Shown here: in pieces, positions 26,701 to 36,864 of the stretch | Layout: every line of letters begins with the position of its first letter | How positions within the stretch are numbered: the first letter of the stretch is position 1 | Origin: Prunella strophiata | Lineage: Eukaryota > Chordata > Aves > Passeriformes > Prunellidae | DNA: 64,000 bases | Reading direction: 5' to 3' | Assembly: GCA_036583965.1 (NCBI GenBank) | Contig: JAZBQD010000015.1 | Coordinates: forward strand, 71,588,330 to 71,652,329 | Notes under the pieces: model-generated | What the model saw: only the letters and a program-made list of their open reading frames with translations | Databases searched by the model: none | What the model was told of the DNA's origin: nothing | Made by a program: the position numbers and the translations under genes

Positions 26701-29700
26701 ACTACTGAATACAAGTTTTGGATTTTAATTATCATTTGTCACGTTTTCCCCTGCTCAAGAGGCAGACAGGACTACCTTGTCAGTCCCATGAATACCAGCC
26801 TGTGTTCCTCATAAGGGTATGACTACTCCTTCTGGAAATGTATTAAATAACTGTGTTAATCAATTACCACTCAAGCTGATCTGGAGTCAGGAAGCATTGT
26901 ACGTTTTCCTCCCTGCCCCCACTGCTGGACTCCTCTCTGTTTCTGAGACTGAATTCTGAAATAAACCCCACTGAGCTGGAGCAAGTACCGAGTGCTCAGA
27001 GAAGCACCACAGGTCAGGGATGCCCTAGTGCCCAGACCTGAAGCAGTCCTTCCAGGGAAACCTTCCAGCCCAAATCACCCACTGGTCATGGCAACAGACA
27101 GGAACTTTTATAAATCCAGAGTACAACCAACAGTCTTAGCAGCTTTCCTTTTCCTTGAGTGTGTATTCAATATTAACATAAAAGTTTATTTCTTATGTAG
27201 TGTGTAATAACAGATTCCATTACAATGATAAGAGGTATGAAAAGGGAAACACAAATACGCCGTTGTACAAGATTAAGGGAGCATGCATTAGTGTTCAACA
27301 AAGTAAGAAGAGGAGTTATTATATGCCTTAATTTCACAGAAATCTCAGAGCTATTTTTTTAATGTACAAAGAAGCACATAACTATTTTCACAAATCTATC
27401 ATAAAACTTCATAAATACACTTTTAACACAATCACCTTCCTTTATCCCTCCACAGTATGTATTAGATGAACAGCTCAAGCATAATTACACAGATCTCTTC
27501 AAAGGAACTGTACAAACCTACTCAGCAATGTATTATGGGCACACTTGATCTCACTGACAGGCAGATATTTAATAAAGATTAAGTTAGGGCCCTCTTAAAT
27601 TTCAGAGGGGAGGTCAAAGTCTCTTCCTGCACTGAGGTCTTGAGGTTTCTTTCCATTTCATTACCCTTTGTCTTTTCAAGTGCCTTTTCTTTTCCCTCTA
27701 TGTGAAAGATCAATGCAGAGAGGAATGCAGTGCAGTCAGTAAGTAAGCGCCAACAGTGCACTTGAAAAGTAACAGATTTGTCAATTTTGCTTTTAATTTA
27801 ATGACCCAAATCCTTCCAAACTTACATGTCCAACATACTCAGCAGGGTAAGACACATCTGTAATTACCGGTAGTGCTCTTTATAGAACTGTATGCAGCAA
27901 AACCTGGGCTTTTATGCCATTTATCAAAAGAGATTCCCTATTCACACCTTTTCTTTGACAGAAATTTGCCTTGTTATTTATGAATAAAATTCCACCTATA
28001 TTAATTTTTAAAAATAATTTCTTAGTTTCATTTTATTAAAACTTGTTTGCAGACTGATCTATTGCATTATTCCAATATTCAAGGATCTAAACAAGCTTGA
28101 GATAGAGGATTAACACCTATCTTCAGCCACTAGAGTAAATATATACTCTTGCTAGTCTTAACACTTCTTGTGGATTTTTCAGATGTTAAAAGACCAAAGG
28201 GCGGAACAGTTTAGAAAAATCTTCTTCCTGAAGTGACCTGAAGATATGGTAAAGCATTAGTTTCTTTCTGGCCTCAAAGATAGGCTCAGTGATCACCCTC
28301 CTTCCAAAGATAAATTTTGTGTGCATGTTCACAAAAAATAGAAAAAAGAAACCAAAACAGGGATGCCTTAAACTGCACATAGTTGAAGGGGTTCTTCAGT
28401 TCATATGTGGGCCATGTTTTACAAAGAAAAAAATTCAAACTGAAATATTCTGACAGCAAAGGAAACCTGTACTGTACTCCAGTCGAGCTTTTACACTACA
28501 TTGCTAGTTTCTCATGTGGCCTAGAGAGGCTCACTTCACGATTTTTTCACCAGTTTTAATTTTTCACCAGTTTTAAAAGACAGGTTTTGAAGCAAAACTC
28601 TCAAACATGGAACAACATCAGAAAATAAAGTTACAAAGCATATTCGTTTCATCAATGGCGTAGCTGGAAGACAGAGCTAAACCAATGTAAGATCTTAATG
28701 ATCCCTCCACTCTGAAGCTGACATGTACCTCAAGACAATGCCAGCTCGAGGAGCCAGGGCAACAAAAGCTGTCAGCATTGGAAAATGATGCTTTGGTTTG
28801 CTCCCTGAAGCAGCTCAGCAAGAAGCCAGGTAAGAGCTAATGCCATGACAAGGGAGGCTGCAGAACTGGAATGACTGCTCAGCCAAGAGACTGACTTGCC
28901 TGCACTGCTGAACTGTATCTGCCATGCAAAGCAAAGCCATTATTTCTCACTTCTATTTAGAGGAATTTCAGGTCCTTATTATAAAGAGCACAGAATTCAA
29001 TTATGGTTTAACAGCTGTTTACAAATTTAGCTTTAAATCTCATCAATTGATCTGAATATAAAACTAGCAACCTCGGGGTTTTTTACTGAAACCCCTAAAA
29101 AAAAAGCTCACCAACTACTCCACAGGGAAACATTAGACTACATATGTAAAGCTGCTGATGCAGGGACCAAAGGTTCCCCTTTCTAAGAAAGCTGTAAAAA
29201 GTAAAACTAACAGTACGTGAAGGAACACGACTTCGATGTTGCAAGGAACTGAACCCCACCCTGTGTACAGAGAGGAGCTATGATCTGTGGACCCTGGCAG
29301 ATGAGCAGATGGCACCTGACTGGAGGTGACACACAGCTCCCACCCTGACCGTCCACTCGCACATAGCAGCACGACGGAAGGCGATGGAGCTCCTTTGCTG
29401 GGCACTTCTCAAGCAGCTTTACCTGTTTCCTACCCTGCCAGGCTCCAGAATCGCAGCCAGGAGCGCGCAGGATGCTCTGGCACTCACACCGTGATGCCCA
29501 CAGGCAAAATGGATGCACAGAGCACTCCTGGTTTGCAGTGTCTCTTCTCACTGCTGGAAAAGCCCCGCAGGCTGCGTGGGGCCGAGACGGCTCCGCTCCC
29601 CTTCCCGCTACCACCACCACCAGCCCCAGGCGGGGTTCCGGAGGCCTCCGCCGCCCTTCGAGGGCAGGATGCGGAGAAGACAGGGCGGTCTGCCTGCCGG

Positions 29701-30166
29701 GTCGGAGCCCGGAGATGCCAAGCTGCACACACCCGACGAGGGCTTGGCCACAAGCAGAGCTCTCCTCGGGGAGAGGCAGGGCAGGGAGCGTCGCCCCGTC
29801 ACCGGGAGAGGCTGCCGGAGGGCAGAGAGCGCCGCGGGCGCCCAGGGCTCGGGCGGGGGTCCCAGCGCATCTCCCGCGGCCGGAGCGCCGCATCGCGCCC
29901 GACCACTGGAGAGCGAGGGAACCCACCGGGAATCGCCTCCCCGGGGGCTCGAACCTACCGGGGCTTACACCCCCGGGCTCGCATCCCCGGCAGCGGCGGG
30001 ACCCGCCCGAGGCCGCCCTCGCCCTCCTCAGCCCCGGCGCGCACAGGAGGGGACTCGGCGGGGAAGCGGCGCCCGGCCCCGCCGGCCCGCGGCCGCCCCG
30101 GCCCCCCCGGCCCGTCCCCCGGCGTGGCAAGAGAAAGAGCGGAGAGACGGGAACCGGCGGCCGTAC
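23773..30166 (-). other. DAP: DAP intron 1
   Basis: Bounded by the GTACGG donor at 30166 and the CAG acceptor at 23774-23773, 6.4 kb in total. The first 600 bp belong to the CpG island; the rest is AT-rich unique sequence. I see no CR1 or LTR copy in it. Notable small items are a GC-richer patch at 24650-24880, a 17-bp tandem duplication (TTTTTCACCAGTTTTAA twice, about 28545-28576) and an AT-rich stretch at 25464-25518. No other exon is recognisable. Confidence 0.85.
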
Positions 30167-30221
30167 CAGCAGGAGGGTGTCCGGCCCGCGTCTCTGCTTT
30201 CTCTTTGGGAGGCGAAGACAT
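30167..30221 (-). CDS. DAP: DAP (death-associated protein 1), coding exon 1
   Basis: Encodes residues 1-18 (MSSPPKEKAETRAGHPPA) plus the first base of codon 19. DAP is a small, proline-rich, mostly disordered cytoplasmic protein. It is known as a suppressor of autophagy and as an mTORC1 substrate at Ser3 and Ser51; the Ser3-Pro4 site is visible here. The exon ends in CTG followed by a GTACGG donor (30166 downwards), phase 1, and joins exon 2 to read GHPPA-VKAGGMRI, the block shared by DAP and DAPL1 proteins. The ATG at 30221-30219 has A at -3 (GTAAAAATG) and matches the family's N-terminus, so it is chosen over the in-frame upstream ATG at 30677, which would require translating the GC-rich pentamer array. 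The exon sits inside a CpG island. Compared with human DAP recalled from memory, about 14 of 18 residues match. Confidence 0.95.
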
Positions 30222-30400
30222 TTTTACTGTGGCAGCGGCCCCGCTCCCGCACCGGGCACCCGCTCCCCGACACGGCCCGGCGAGCACGGCCCACGCCCGC
30301 CCTGTCAACGTGGCCGCCGGGGGGGCGGTGCCGCGCCGGGCCCGGGCCCTGCCCCGGCCGGGCGGGCGGGGACGTGGCGCCCGCAACAGGCGGCGTCTGC

Positions 30401-30576
30401 TGTGCCGTGCCGAGCCGTGCCGTGCCGGCAGCGCCGAGCCGTGCCGTGCCCTGCCGTGCCCGGCCCTGCCCTGCCGAGCCCTGCTGTGCCGTGCCCTGCC
30501 GTGCCGTGCCGAGCCCTGCCGAGCCGTGCCCCGCTCTGCCGTGCCGTGCCCTGCCATGTCGTGCCGAGCCGTGCCG
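30401..30576. repeat. imperfect GC-rich pentanucleotide array in the DAP promoter
   Basis: About 35 units of five bases, mainly TGCCG, AGCCG and TGCCC variants (TGCCGTGCCGAGCC...), interrupted near 30426-30438 by GGCAGCGCCGAGCC. It lies 180-355 bp upstream of the DAP start codon, in the proximal promoter or 5' UTR. High CpG content and variant units suggest replication slippage with ongoing point mutation. Confidence 0.9.
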
Positions 30577-30790
30577 GCAGCGCGGGCAGCTGCTGCGGCC
30601 TGAGCCGCCCTGTTGGTTTTGTGTGGTGAGGGAACGGGGCGCGGGCAGTTAGCAGCGTGGTTTTGAATCGTCTGCACTTCAAATAAAACTTGTAATTAGT
30701 GACTAATTGTCAGTGCGCGCCTTGCGCTTTGCTGTGTTCTGCCAAACCGCGTATGTGTGAGGCGGCATAAAGAACTCTGCAGTTTTTGGC

Positions 30791-31417
30791 TGTGAAAAAT
30801 GCTTATTACATGATTGGCTTTTCGCAAATATTATATGTATCATGTTGTATTAATTTTGTAGTGCTATATTGATGTTTTAATAATATAGTAAATGTAGTGT
30901 TATAGTTAAATTGTAGTTTTTTTGTAATTAAAATAGAGACTATGGATGTAAGATTTTTTTACAGGAGGAATGGGGTATTCGCACAGGGACAGCAGCCACA
31001 GGGCACCCAGATCTTCCAGGGAAGAGAGAATTTATGACTCTTATCAGAAGGAACCAAATCCTTGCTGCATTGCTAAGACTGTGAGACGCCGAGAGACTGG
31101 GAGTGAGAAGATGACAAAAACCAGATGAAAACCTTTGTTTTAAGTGGAATTTATGCATCATGCATGGGGTATATGAATATGCAACAGGTTATTGCTTTTA
31201 AGAGTTAATCCTTTGTTAAACAGGTGTGCTTTCGGGGCTTGATTAGCCCAGGAGGGCACCCGGACCGGTTCGTAACTCTTTGTTTTTATTGTCTCGTATT
31301 GTCCTATCTAAACTGTTCAAATTTTATTTACTCTAATTATATTACTATTTTTATAACCATCTTATTTCTATTAAACTTTTAAAATTTTTAAAAAACAAGT
31401 GTTTGGCGTTTTTCACA
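30791..31417 (+). mobile_element. solo LTR, 627 bp, passerine-ERV type, next to the DAP promoter
   Basis: Has clean ends TGTGAAAAATGC... and ...GGCGTTTTTCACA, i.e. TG..CA within a 9-bp inverted repeat (TGTGAAAAA/TTTTTCACA). The body is very AT-rich with a GC-richer centre (GGGGCTTGATTAGCCC, CCCGGACCGG). A TATA-like GGTATATGAATA (about 31168) and a late ATTAAA (about 31371) favour plus orientation. Flanks TGGC (30787-30790) and TGGT (31418-31421) could be a 4-bp target duplication with one change. It begins about 570 bp upstream of the DAP start codon. No internal retroviral genes. Confidence 0.82.
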
Positions 31418-31507
31418 TGGTTGAGGCAGCCTTAATTTTCTTCACCATAGCTGGTATGGGCCGTGTTTTGGAGTTGTGCTGGAGACCCTGTTGATAACTC
31501 AGGGCAA
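31418..31507 (+). mobile_element. 5' fragment of an older LTR (same family as 21984-22557)
   Basis: Contains CCTTAATTTTCTTCACCATAGCTGG, GGCCGTGTTTTGGAGTTGTGCTGG and TGTTGATAACTCAGGG, which match by order and content the 5' part of this LTR family. Similarity stops near 31507. The missing first bases may lie at 30778-30790 (TGCAGTTTTTGGC), on the far side of the younger LTR. Confidence 0.6.
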
Positions 31508-33448
31508 TAAGTGCCCACCTTGCCTTTGCTTCAGACCTCATTTCCTTGCAGTTTGAAATTACAGAGCTGATTCACATAGTTTTAAGAAAATTTTCAAACA
31601 CTTGAGTTAGCTTTTCAAGTCATGTGGAAATGCACAGAGCATAATATCTGAATTAATTATATTAGCAGCAAGGTGTAAACATGTAGGTCATTCTGGTTTT
31701 CTTTTATAGTTTGAAATAAGAAAGCAAGTACCCCAAAAGATGAATGTATGACATTTGAAAGTTGACCCTCCCTGCCTCCAAAGTGGTATAGAAATATTTC
31801 ATCACATGTTTGTTATAGGGAAATTAATGTAATAATATTTTATTTATTTGCTATCACTCTATGTAACAGCTATATTATCATTGCAAAAATATATGTTATG
31901 CGTAAATACACATTTTGTGGGTTTTTTTGCAACAGTCCAAAATATATTCATGTCACGCGATCCTTAACAGTTTGAATGAATAAATGTTGTAAAAATACTG
32001 TAACTAAGTTCTTACATTTTGCTGCTGGGTTGTTTCAATTTCTTACACATGCAGCATGTTAAGAGTCTCAGATTGTATTTTCAGCTCTGTCACCTTCTGT
32101 GTAGCCTAACACAAATTACTCCAATTCCATTTCTAGTCTCTGTCAAAGTCTATCCAGATTATAATTTTTTCTAGAGTAGTATTATGAGATTTTAATGCTT
32201 TTTTTGTCTACAGTTCTCTGAATGTGAATTCATTTTCACTTTTTCTTCGTTTTCCCAGGTTTGTTTGCTTTGGATTTCCCTGTGCTGATTACCAAAGTTG
32301 ATAGAAATTTTTGCCATTGCAGGTTTAATCTAAACCAGCTGTTATAGAAATGAAATTAAAGAAAAATGTGCTATATTAAATTAAAACACCTGCAAGTTAA
32401 TGATTTTTCTCCAAGAAACAGTTTAATTTAATAATTTCCTATTTAAGCACAAAGTTTTAGTACATGAAGGTGCACTGGGAGGAAGTATCACATCAAAGAT
32501 GTGCTTTGGACTGTTCTTGCTACAGCCAGCAATATTTCTTTATGTTGTAAGAATTCACGTTGCCATTAACACAAGTATTTGTATGAAGGCTTGCTGTGGC
32601 TTTACAGCTAAAATACAACATCCACCCTGAGTATTTCTCAGAGACTCAGGGCTGAAATTTCCTGAAAGCGTGGCTGTGCATCAGGTTTGGAAGGCTGGGA
32701 TCTCAAGGAAAACCATACTAGTGCAGAAGGAGCAAGAACTGGAAGAGGGTAAGACAGACTGGAACAGAATAAAATGAGAAACAGGAGGACTTGGCCTTTG
32801 TGGACCAGGAGACAAGGTCAAAAATTTGAGTATGGGGTGGTGGAGGGGTAACATGAGAGTTATGAAGCAGGGCAAACACCATGGCAGAAGGAAAGAAATG
32901 TTTTCCCTCAAACAATGAAGTAGGAGCCAGAACTGGTTGAATGAGATGAGGATGAGGACCCAAGGGAAAAGGGAGAGAGGACTGAAGGTGGGTCAGGCAG
33001 AAGCAAGCAGAGCATCAGGCTTGTGGGAGGGAGAGGGGAGGATCTTTGCTGCTTTCCACGGTCTGGAGCTTCTCAGACTGACCTCTCTGTAGTTGTCAGT
33101 GCACATAATTACTGCTTTCCTCAGGAGACAGGAGCCTGTGCCAGTGCTAAGTTTTTATGCTTGCAGAAGAATTATAGAGGTGTCAGTATGGTACCATAGG
33201 ATAGAATTCAATTTTCAGATATTGTTTTTAAATTATTGCAAGAAAAGCAAAAGGAAGACAAAAATCCAAAATTAAAATAAATACATAAGTAGATAAATTG
33301 AGATTTGTAGAATCAAGCACCTAAATGAGAAGATGCCGTGAAGTTTGTAAGTGGTACTTCAGTTTTGTGAAACAGTGTGAGGGATTTCTTTGGCAAATGT
33401 AAGGCAACATCCATGTTTCCAGCTACTGGCAGTACCATAGTATTAGTA
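31508..33448. other. intergenic, no gene seen
   Basis: AT-rich unique-looking sequence between the DAP-proximal LTRs and a CR1 copy. A purine-rich, GC-richer patch lies at about 32680-33040. No exon, RNA gene or repeat family is recognisable. Confidence 0.6.
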
Positions 33449-33840
33449 ACAATCAGAGAGTCATTAAGGATGGAAAAGACCCTTAAGATCATCAAGTCCA
33501 ACCATCAGCTGAGCACTGTCCATGGAAGTGTTCAAAAATGTGTGGATATGGCACTTGAGGACATGCTCTAATAGTTAGCCCTGGGCAATCTGTTCCTTTA
33601 CAACCTTTACAAATCCTTTTACAACCCCTCCTTCCATGAAGACATTTTTTCCTAATATCCAATATAAACCCTCCCTGGCAGAACTTGAGGCCATTTCCTC
33701 TAATCCAGTTACTTGTTACCTGGGAGAAGAGACTGGCACCCACCTGGCTACAGCCTCCTTTCACAGGTACTTGTAGAGAGCAGTAAGGTCTGTCTCCTTG
33801 TCCCCAGGCTAAACAATGTCCTGCTCAATTATGCCAATGT
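33449..33840 (-). mobile_element. CR1 LINE, 3'-end fragment
   Basis: The plus strand reads the reverse of a CR1 3' end: CATTAAGGATGGAAAAGACC then CTTAAGATCATCAAGTCCAACC, then reverse ORF2 blocks to CCCCAGGCTAAACAATG. On the minus strand a broken frame (33764-33492) retains SLFSQVTSNWIRGNGLK and LDIRKK, typical of the ORF2 tail. The 5' end is truncated, as is usual for CR1. Confidence 0.9.
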
Positions 33841-36775
33841 ACAAGAAACAGAGAGGCATTCTTAGTGACTGGCAGTAAAATGCCAGGATTTTTCAGTCCA
33901 CTTAGTCATTTCCAGCAGGCTGGTTGTTTGTACCATCTCGCACAAATGGCAGCAACAGTGGGAAACTTCATCGGAAAACTAGGCAGAGTTTTTACAAAAA
34001 GTTGGCTGTGGAGTCACTTCCTTTGCCAATTCAGCCACGCCTGGTGCTGACACACTTTCCCCAGAGACTGTAGCATAGGCAAGTCCCTACTGGAAAACGA
34101 GTGAATGACAGCATCACAGCACACTGAGCGAAGAATAAATAAAACATTTTTAGGATATTTCATGTTTTAATGAGTTTTGAAGACTGCTGGATGTTTTAGG
34201 AATATGAGTTTTTTTGTGGAGGATTCCACTACATATCTCTTCAGTTCATGAGTATGGGCTGGTAATAGGATGTTGTAAGGCTCTGTGACATTATCCAGCA
34301 CAACCAAGAAGGAGAACTCTCCAGCTACTACTAATTTTAGCTAAAATAGCAAGCAGAAAGAAACTATGTCTTTTGTGGTGATGGTGCAGGCAAAAAAAAA
34401 AAAAGCCAGCCAAAATTAGGAAAAAAGCCCTTTACAAATCCCAAAGACTAAGTTAAAAAAAACAACCTGGAGAGAATAGTTAGAAAGTATGCAAAAGCAT
34501 GCATATAACAGCTATTTTCAGTGGCAGTTGGGCATTCACAGCACTTTTGACAGTAATACCAGGTTCTTATTTTTTGTCCTCTTTAGCCCAAAGTATGTTC
34601 AGTAAGCAGTGTTTTTTAAAAATAATCAGTCTGTTGAACTATGATTAGGACACCATTTTTGTCAGTTTTGAAAATGCTTCACCAGTACTAAACAGATGGC
34701 TGTAGTTTTTGGTGCTTTCACTCGGGGCCTGCAGCAAAATTTTGTGTTCTTTCTGAAAATACTGCCACCCATAGAAAAGCAATTTTTGGGATCAAGTCAA
34801 TGAGAAATTATAATAGTGCAACCTAGGGTCACTCAGCACTTAAAAGGCAGCTAACTACTTTGCTACACGACTTCTGCTGACATTTCCAGCACACATATGC
34901 ACACGTGTGCTGGAAATCCTGGGAAGTACGATAATCTGCTCTGTTTAGCTACAAGGTAGGCAAAACTCTTTCAGTGAACAGGGTTTTGCCCAATTTATAG
35001 ACAGACATCAAGTCAATGAAAACTACCAGCTGATTTTGATAATGCATCCAAGACACTTTTGCCTGAAAGCAGGTAGTTGTTCTTGAAATTTTGATTGCTT
35101 TATTTCAACAATATGTTTTAAAATTTTGCTATTTTTAAATATTTTTATCTTCTTATTTTTCCCTTTTTTTCCCCCCTGCCAGTTAATAAAAATATCAGTT
35201 ATCCACACAGTTCTAATCCTTTGTGACATTTTTAGGGTGCCTTAATTTCTGAGAAATGATAAAACAAGCCAAAGGGTTTACTTAGGAATTTGATTCTTTG
35301 CTTTTTGAGTTTGCAGATCTTTATTTGTATATGTTGCTATCCACTATTTAAAAGAATGGGCTTAGTCTGATGCAGTCAGTTGGGAAAATTCCTTGCTTTT
35401 TTACTTATGTGGAAATATGTAAAGCTTTTAGCAGAAGTTAAATAATGTCATTTTAGTTCTGTCTCACATCTATGCCAGACTGAGAAAAGGGTGCTGGGTT
35501 TAGGGCTGTGGTTTGTTAGGAAATTTTCAGAGATTGTGTGGGATGCCACCTAAAAAGGTGATTTTATTTTAATGTGCAGACTTAGGAAAATAGTTTGTGT
35601 AAGAGAACAAGCAAATGAATTTGGTGCATGGAGTAATTTGCTTTAGTAATGATTTTCTATCCTTCCCTTACCAATTGTCATTGCATTGACTCATTAAAGT
35701 CACTTGGGTTGCAGTGTTTGCTGGTTTCTCTGTATCTTGATGATCTGATTAATTCCATGTTGTTACTCTAACTGTACTCTTATTCTGACAAGGAACTACA
35801 AATTTATTTGCTTTCCAGATTTACTAATTCAGTTTTCCAGGAAAACCTATATAATTTTTATTTTTTTTTTCTTTAGGATTAGGATAAGTTTCTGTTGGGT
35901 CAAACATAAATTTGTTGAGCGTTAAAAGTTTCTGAATTGAATCACAATGTAATTGTAAGGCTCAAATGCTCTTTTTTCTTGGTGTTTTATTAGATTTCCT
36001 TGGACATATTTCTGATAAAAAGTATGCTACAGGTCTATCTCACAAGAAAGGTAGAATGATGATGCTTTCAGAAAGAAATGTTGCAATGTTACGTTACCAC
36101 TCTTATATTATATTGTCATGGAGTTCAGACTTCTAAGCTGTTATCAAATATTAAATCAGCATGAAAAGCAATTTCTCAGTATGATGGATTACTACTAAGA
36201 TATGAATCAAATTCAGGAGGCTTGTAGCAAATTAAGAAATTGTTCTGCATGCCTTTTTCACAAAAGCAGTCTGTTACTCTGTTAATATCTATCTTAGCTA
36301 CAACTGCTTTTTACATTTGTTCCTCTCCACTCTACAATATTATTTTAGCTCCTAAGTTTTAGACATGGTGCATGCTAGAGTGATATAATTTGTTGTAGGT
36401 TTCTTTTCTTTCAAGAAGAGGTTGCTGTTTGCCATATAGCTGAAGTAAAAATTTATATTGAGTTCACATGAGAATTCTGCCTTTAAGGAAAACCCAGATG
36501 GAAACTGCTATCACAATACATCCTCACATTAAGCTAAAATTTATTGCTTTTCATTAAATGAAAATAGAATTATATAAAAATGGCTTTACCAATACATACT
36601 AAAGGGAAAATAAAGAGAACAAATGTGTGTGGGTTTCCAGAGGCTTTGCCTTGCAAAATATTAATTCTTCCTCCAATGCAGTGCACTGCAGTTCTGCTTT
36701 AAAACACTACTGATGGTGATACTACCACAGAAGTATTCTGATATGGAAGATTACCAAAGCAATTTATAGATTCAA
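33841..36775. other. intergenic, no gene seen
   Basis: AT-rich unique-looking DNA. It holds the 36-bp inverted repeat at 34882-34917 and several short T runs. No coding or RNA gene evidence. Confidence 0.6.
34882..34917. repeat. perfect 13-bp inverted repeat (hairpin)
   Basis: Left arm ATTTCCAGCACAC, 10-nt spacer ATATGCACAC, right arm GTGTGCTGGAAAT, exactly complementary over 13 bases. It can form a stable stem-loop or be a dimeric protein site. Function unknown. Confidence 0.85.
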
Positions 36776-36864
36776 TGGAAGAAAGGTAGAAAGGGGGGAG
36801 GAGGCAGAAGGGAGAAGAAAGAGAGAGATGAAGAGAAAAAAACGAAGGAAAGTAGGGAGGGATA
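36776..36864 (+). repeat. polypurine tract
   Basis: Nearly uninterrupted A/G on the plus strand (GGGGGGAGGAGGCAGAAGGGAG, AAGAAAGAGAGAGATGAAGAG, GAAGGAAAGTAGGGAGGG as successive blocks). Candidate for unusual DNA structure (H-DNA); no gene context. Confidence 0.7.

Larger units (their letters stand above)
29560..30640 (-). promoter_or_regulatory. DAP: CpG island / promoter of DAP
   Basis: A sharp block of very high G+C with dense CpG, bounded on both sides by AT-rich sequence, contains the DAP start codon. It extends about 600 bp into intron 1 and about 420 bp upstream. A GC-box cluster (GGGCGGGCGGGG, 30360-30371) followed by GACGTGGC, a CRE/E-box-like core, lies about 140 bp upstream of the ATG. 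No TATA box is apparent at a sensible distance. This is the usual architecture of a housekeeping, dispersed-start promoter. The transcription start itself cannot be placed from sequence alone. Long overlapping frames on both strands here are GC-rich artefacts. Confidence 0.85.

Noticed and set aside
29207..30677. Several overlapping frames of 240-425 codons on both strands in the CpG island
   Set aside because: Products are Arg/Ala/Pro/Gly-rich with no domain, they exist in many frames at once, and the pentamer array opens all frames. Only the 55-bp DAP exon inside them is supported.
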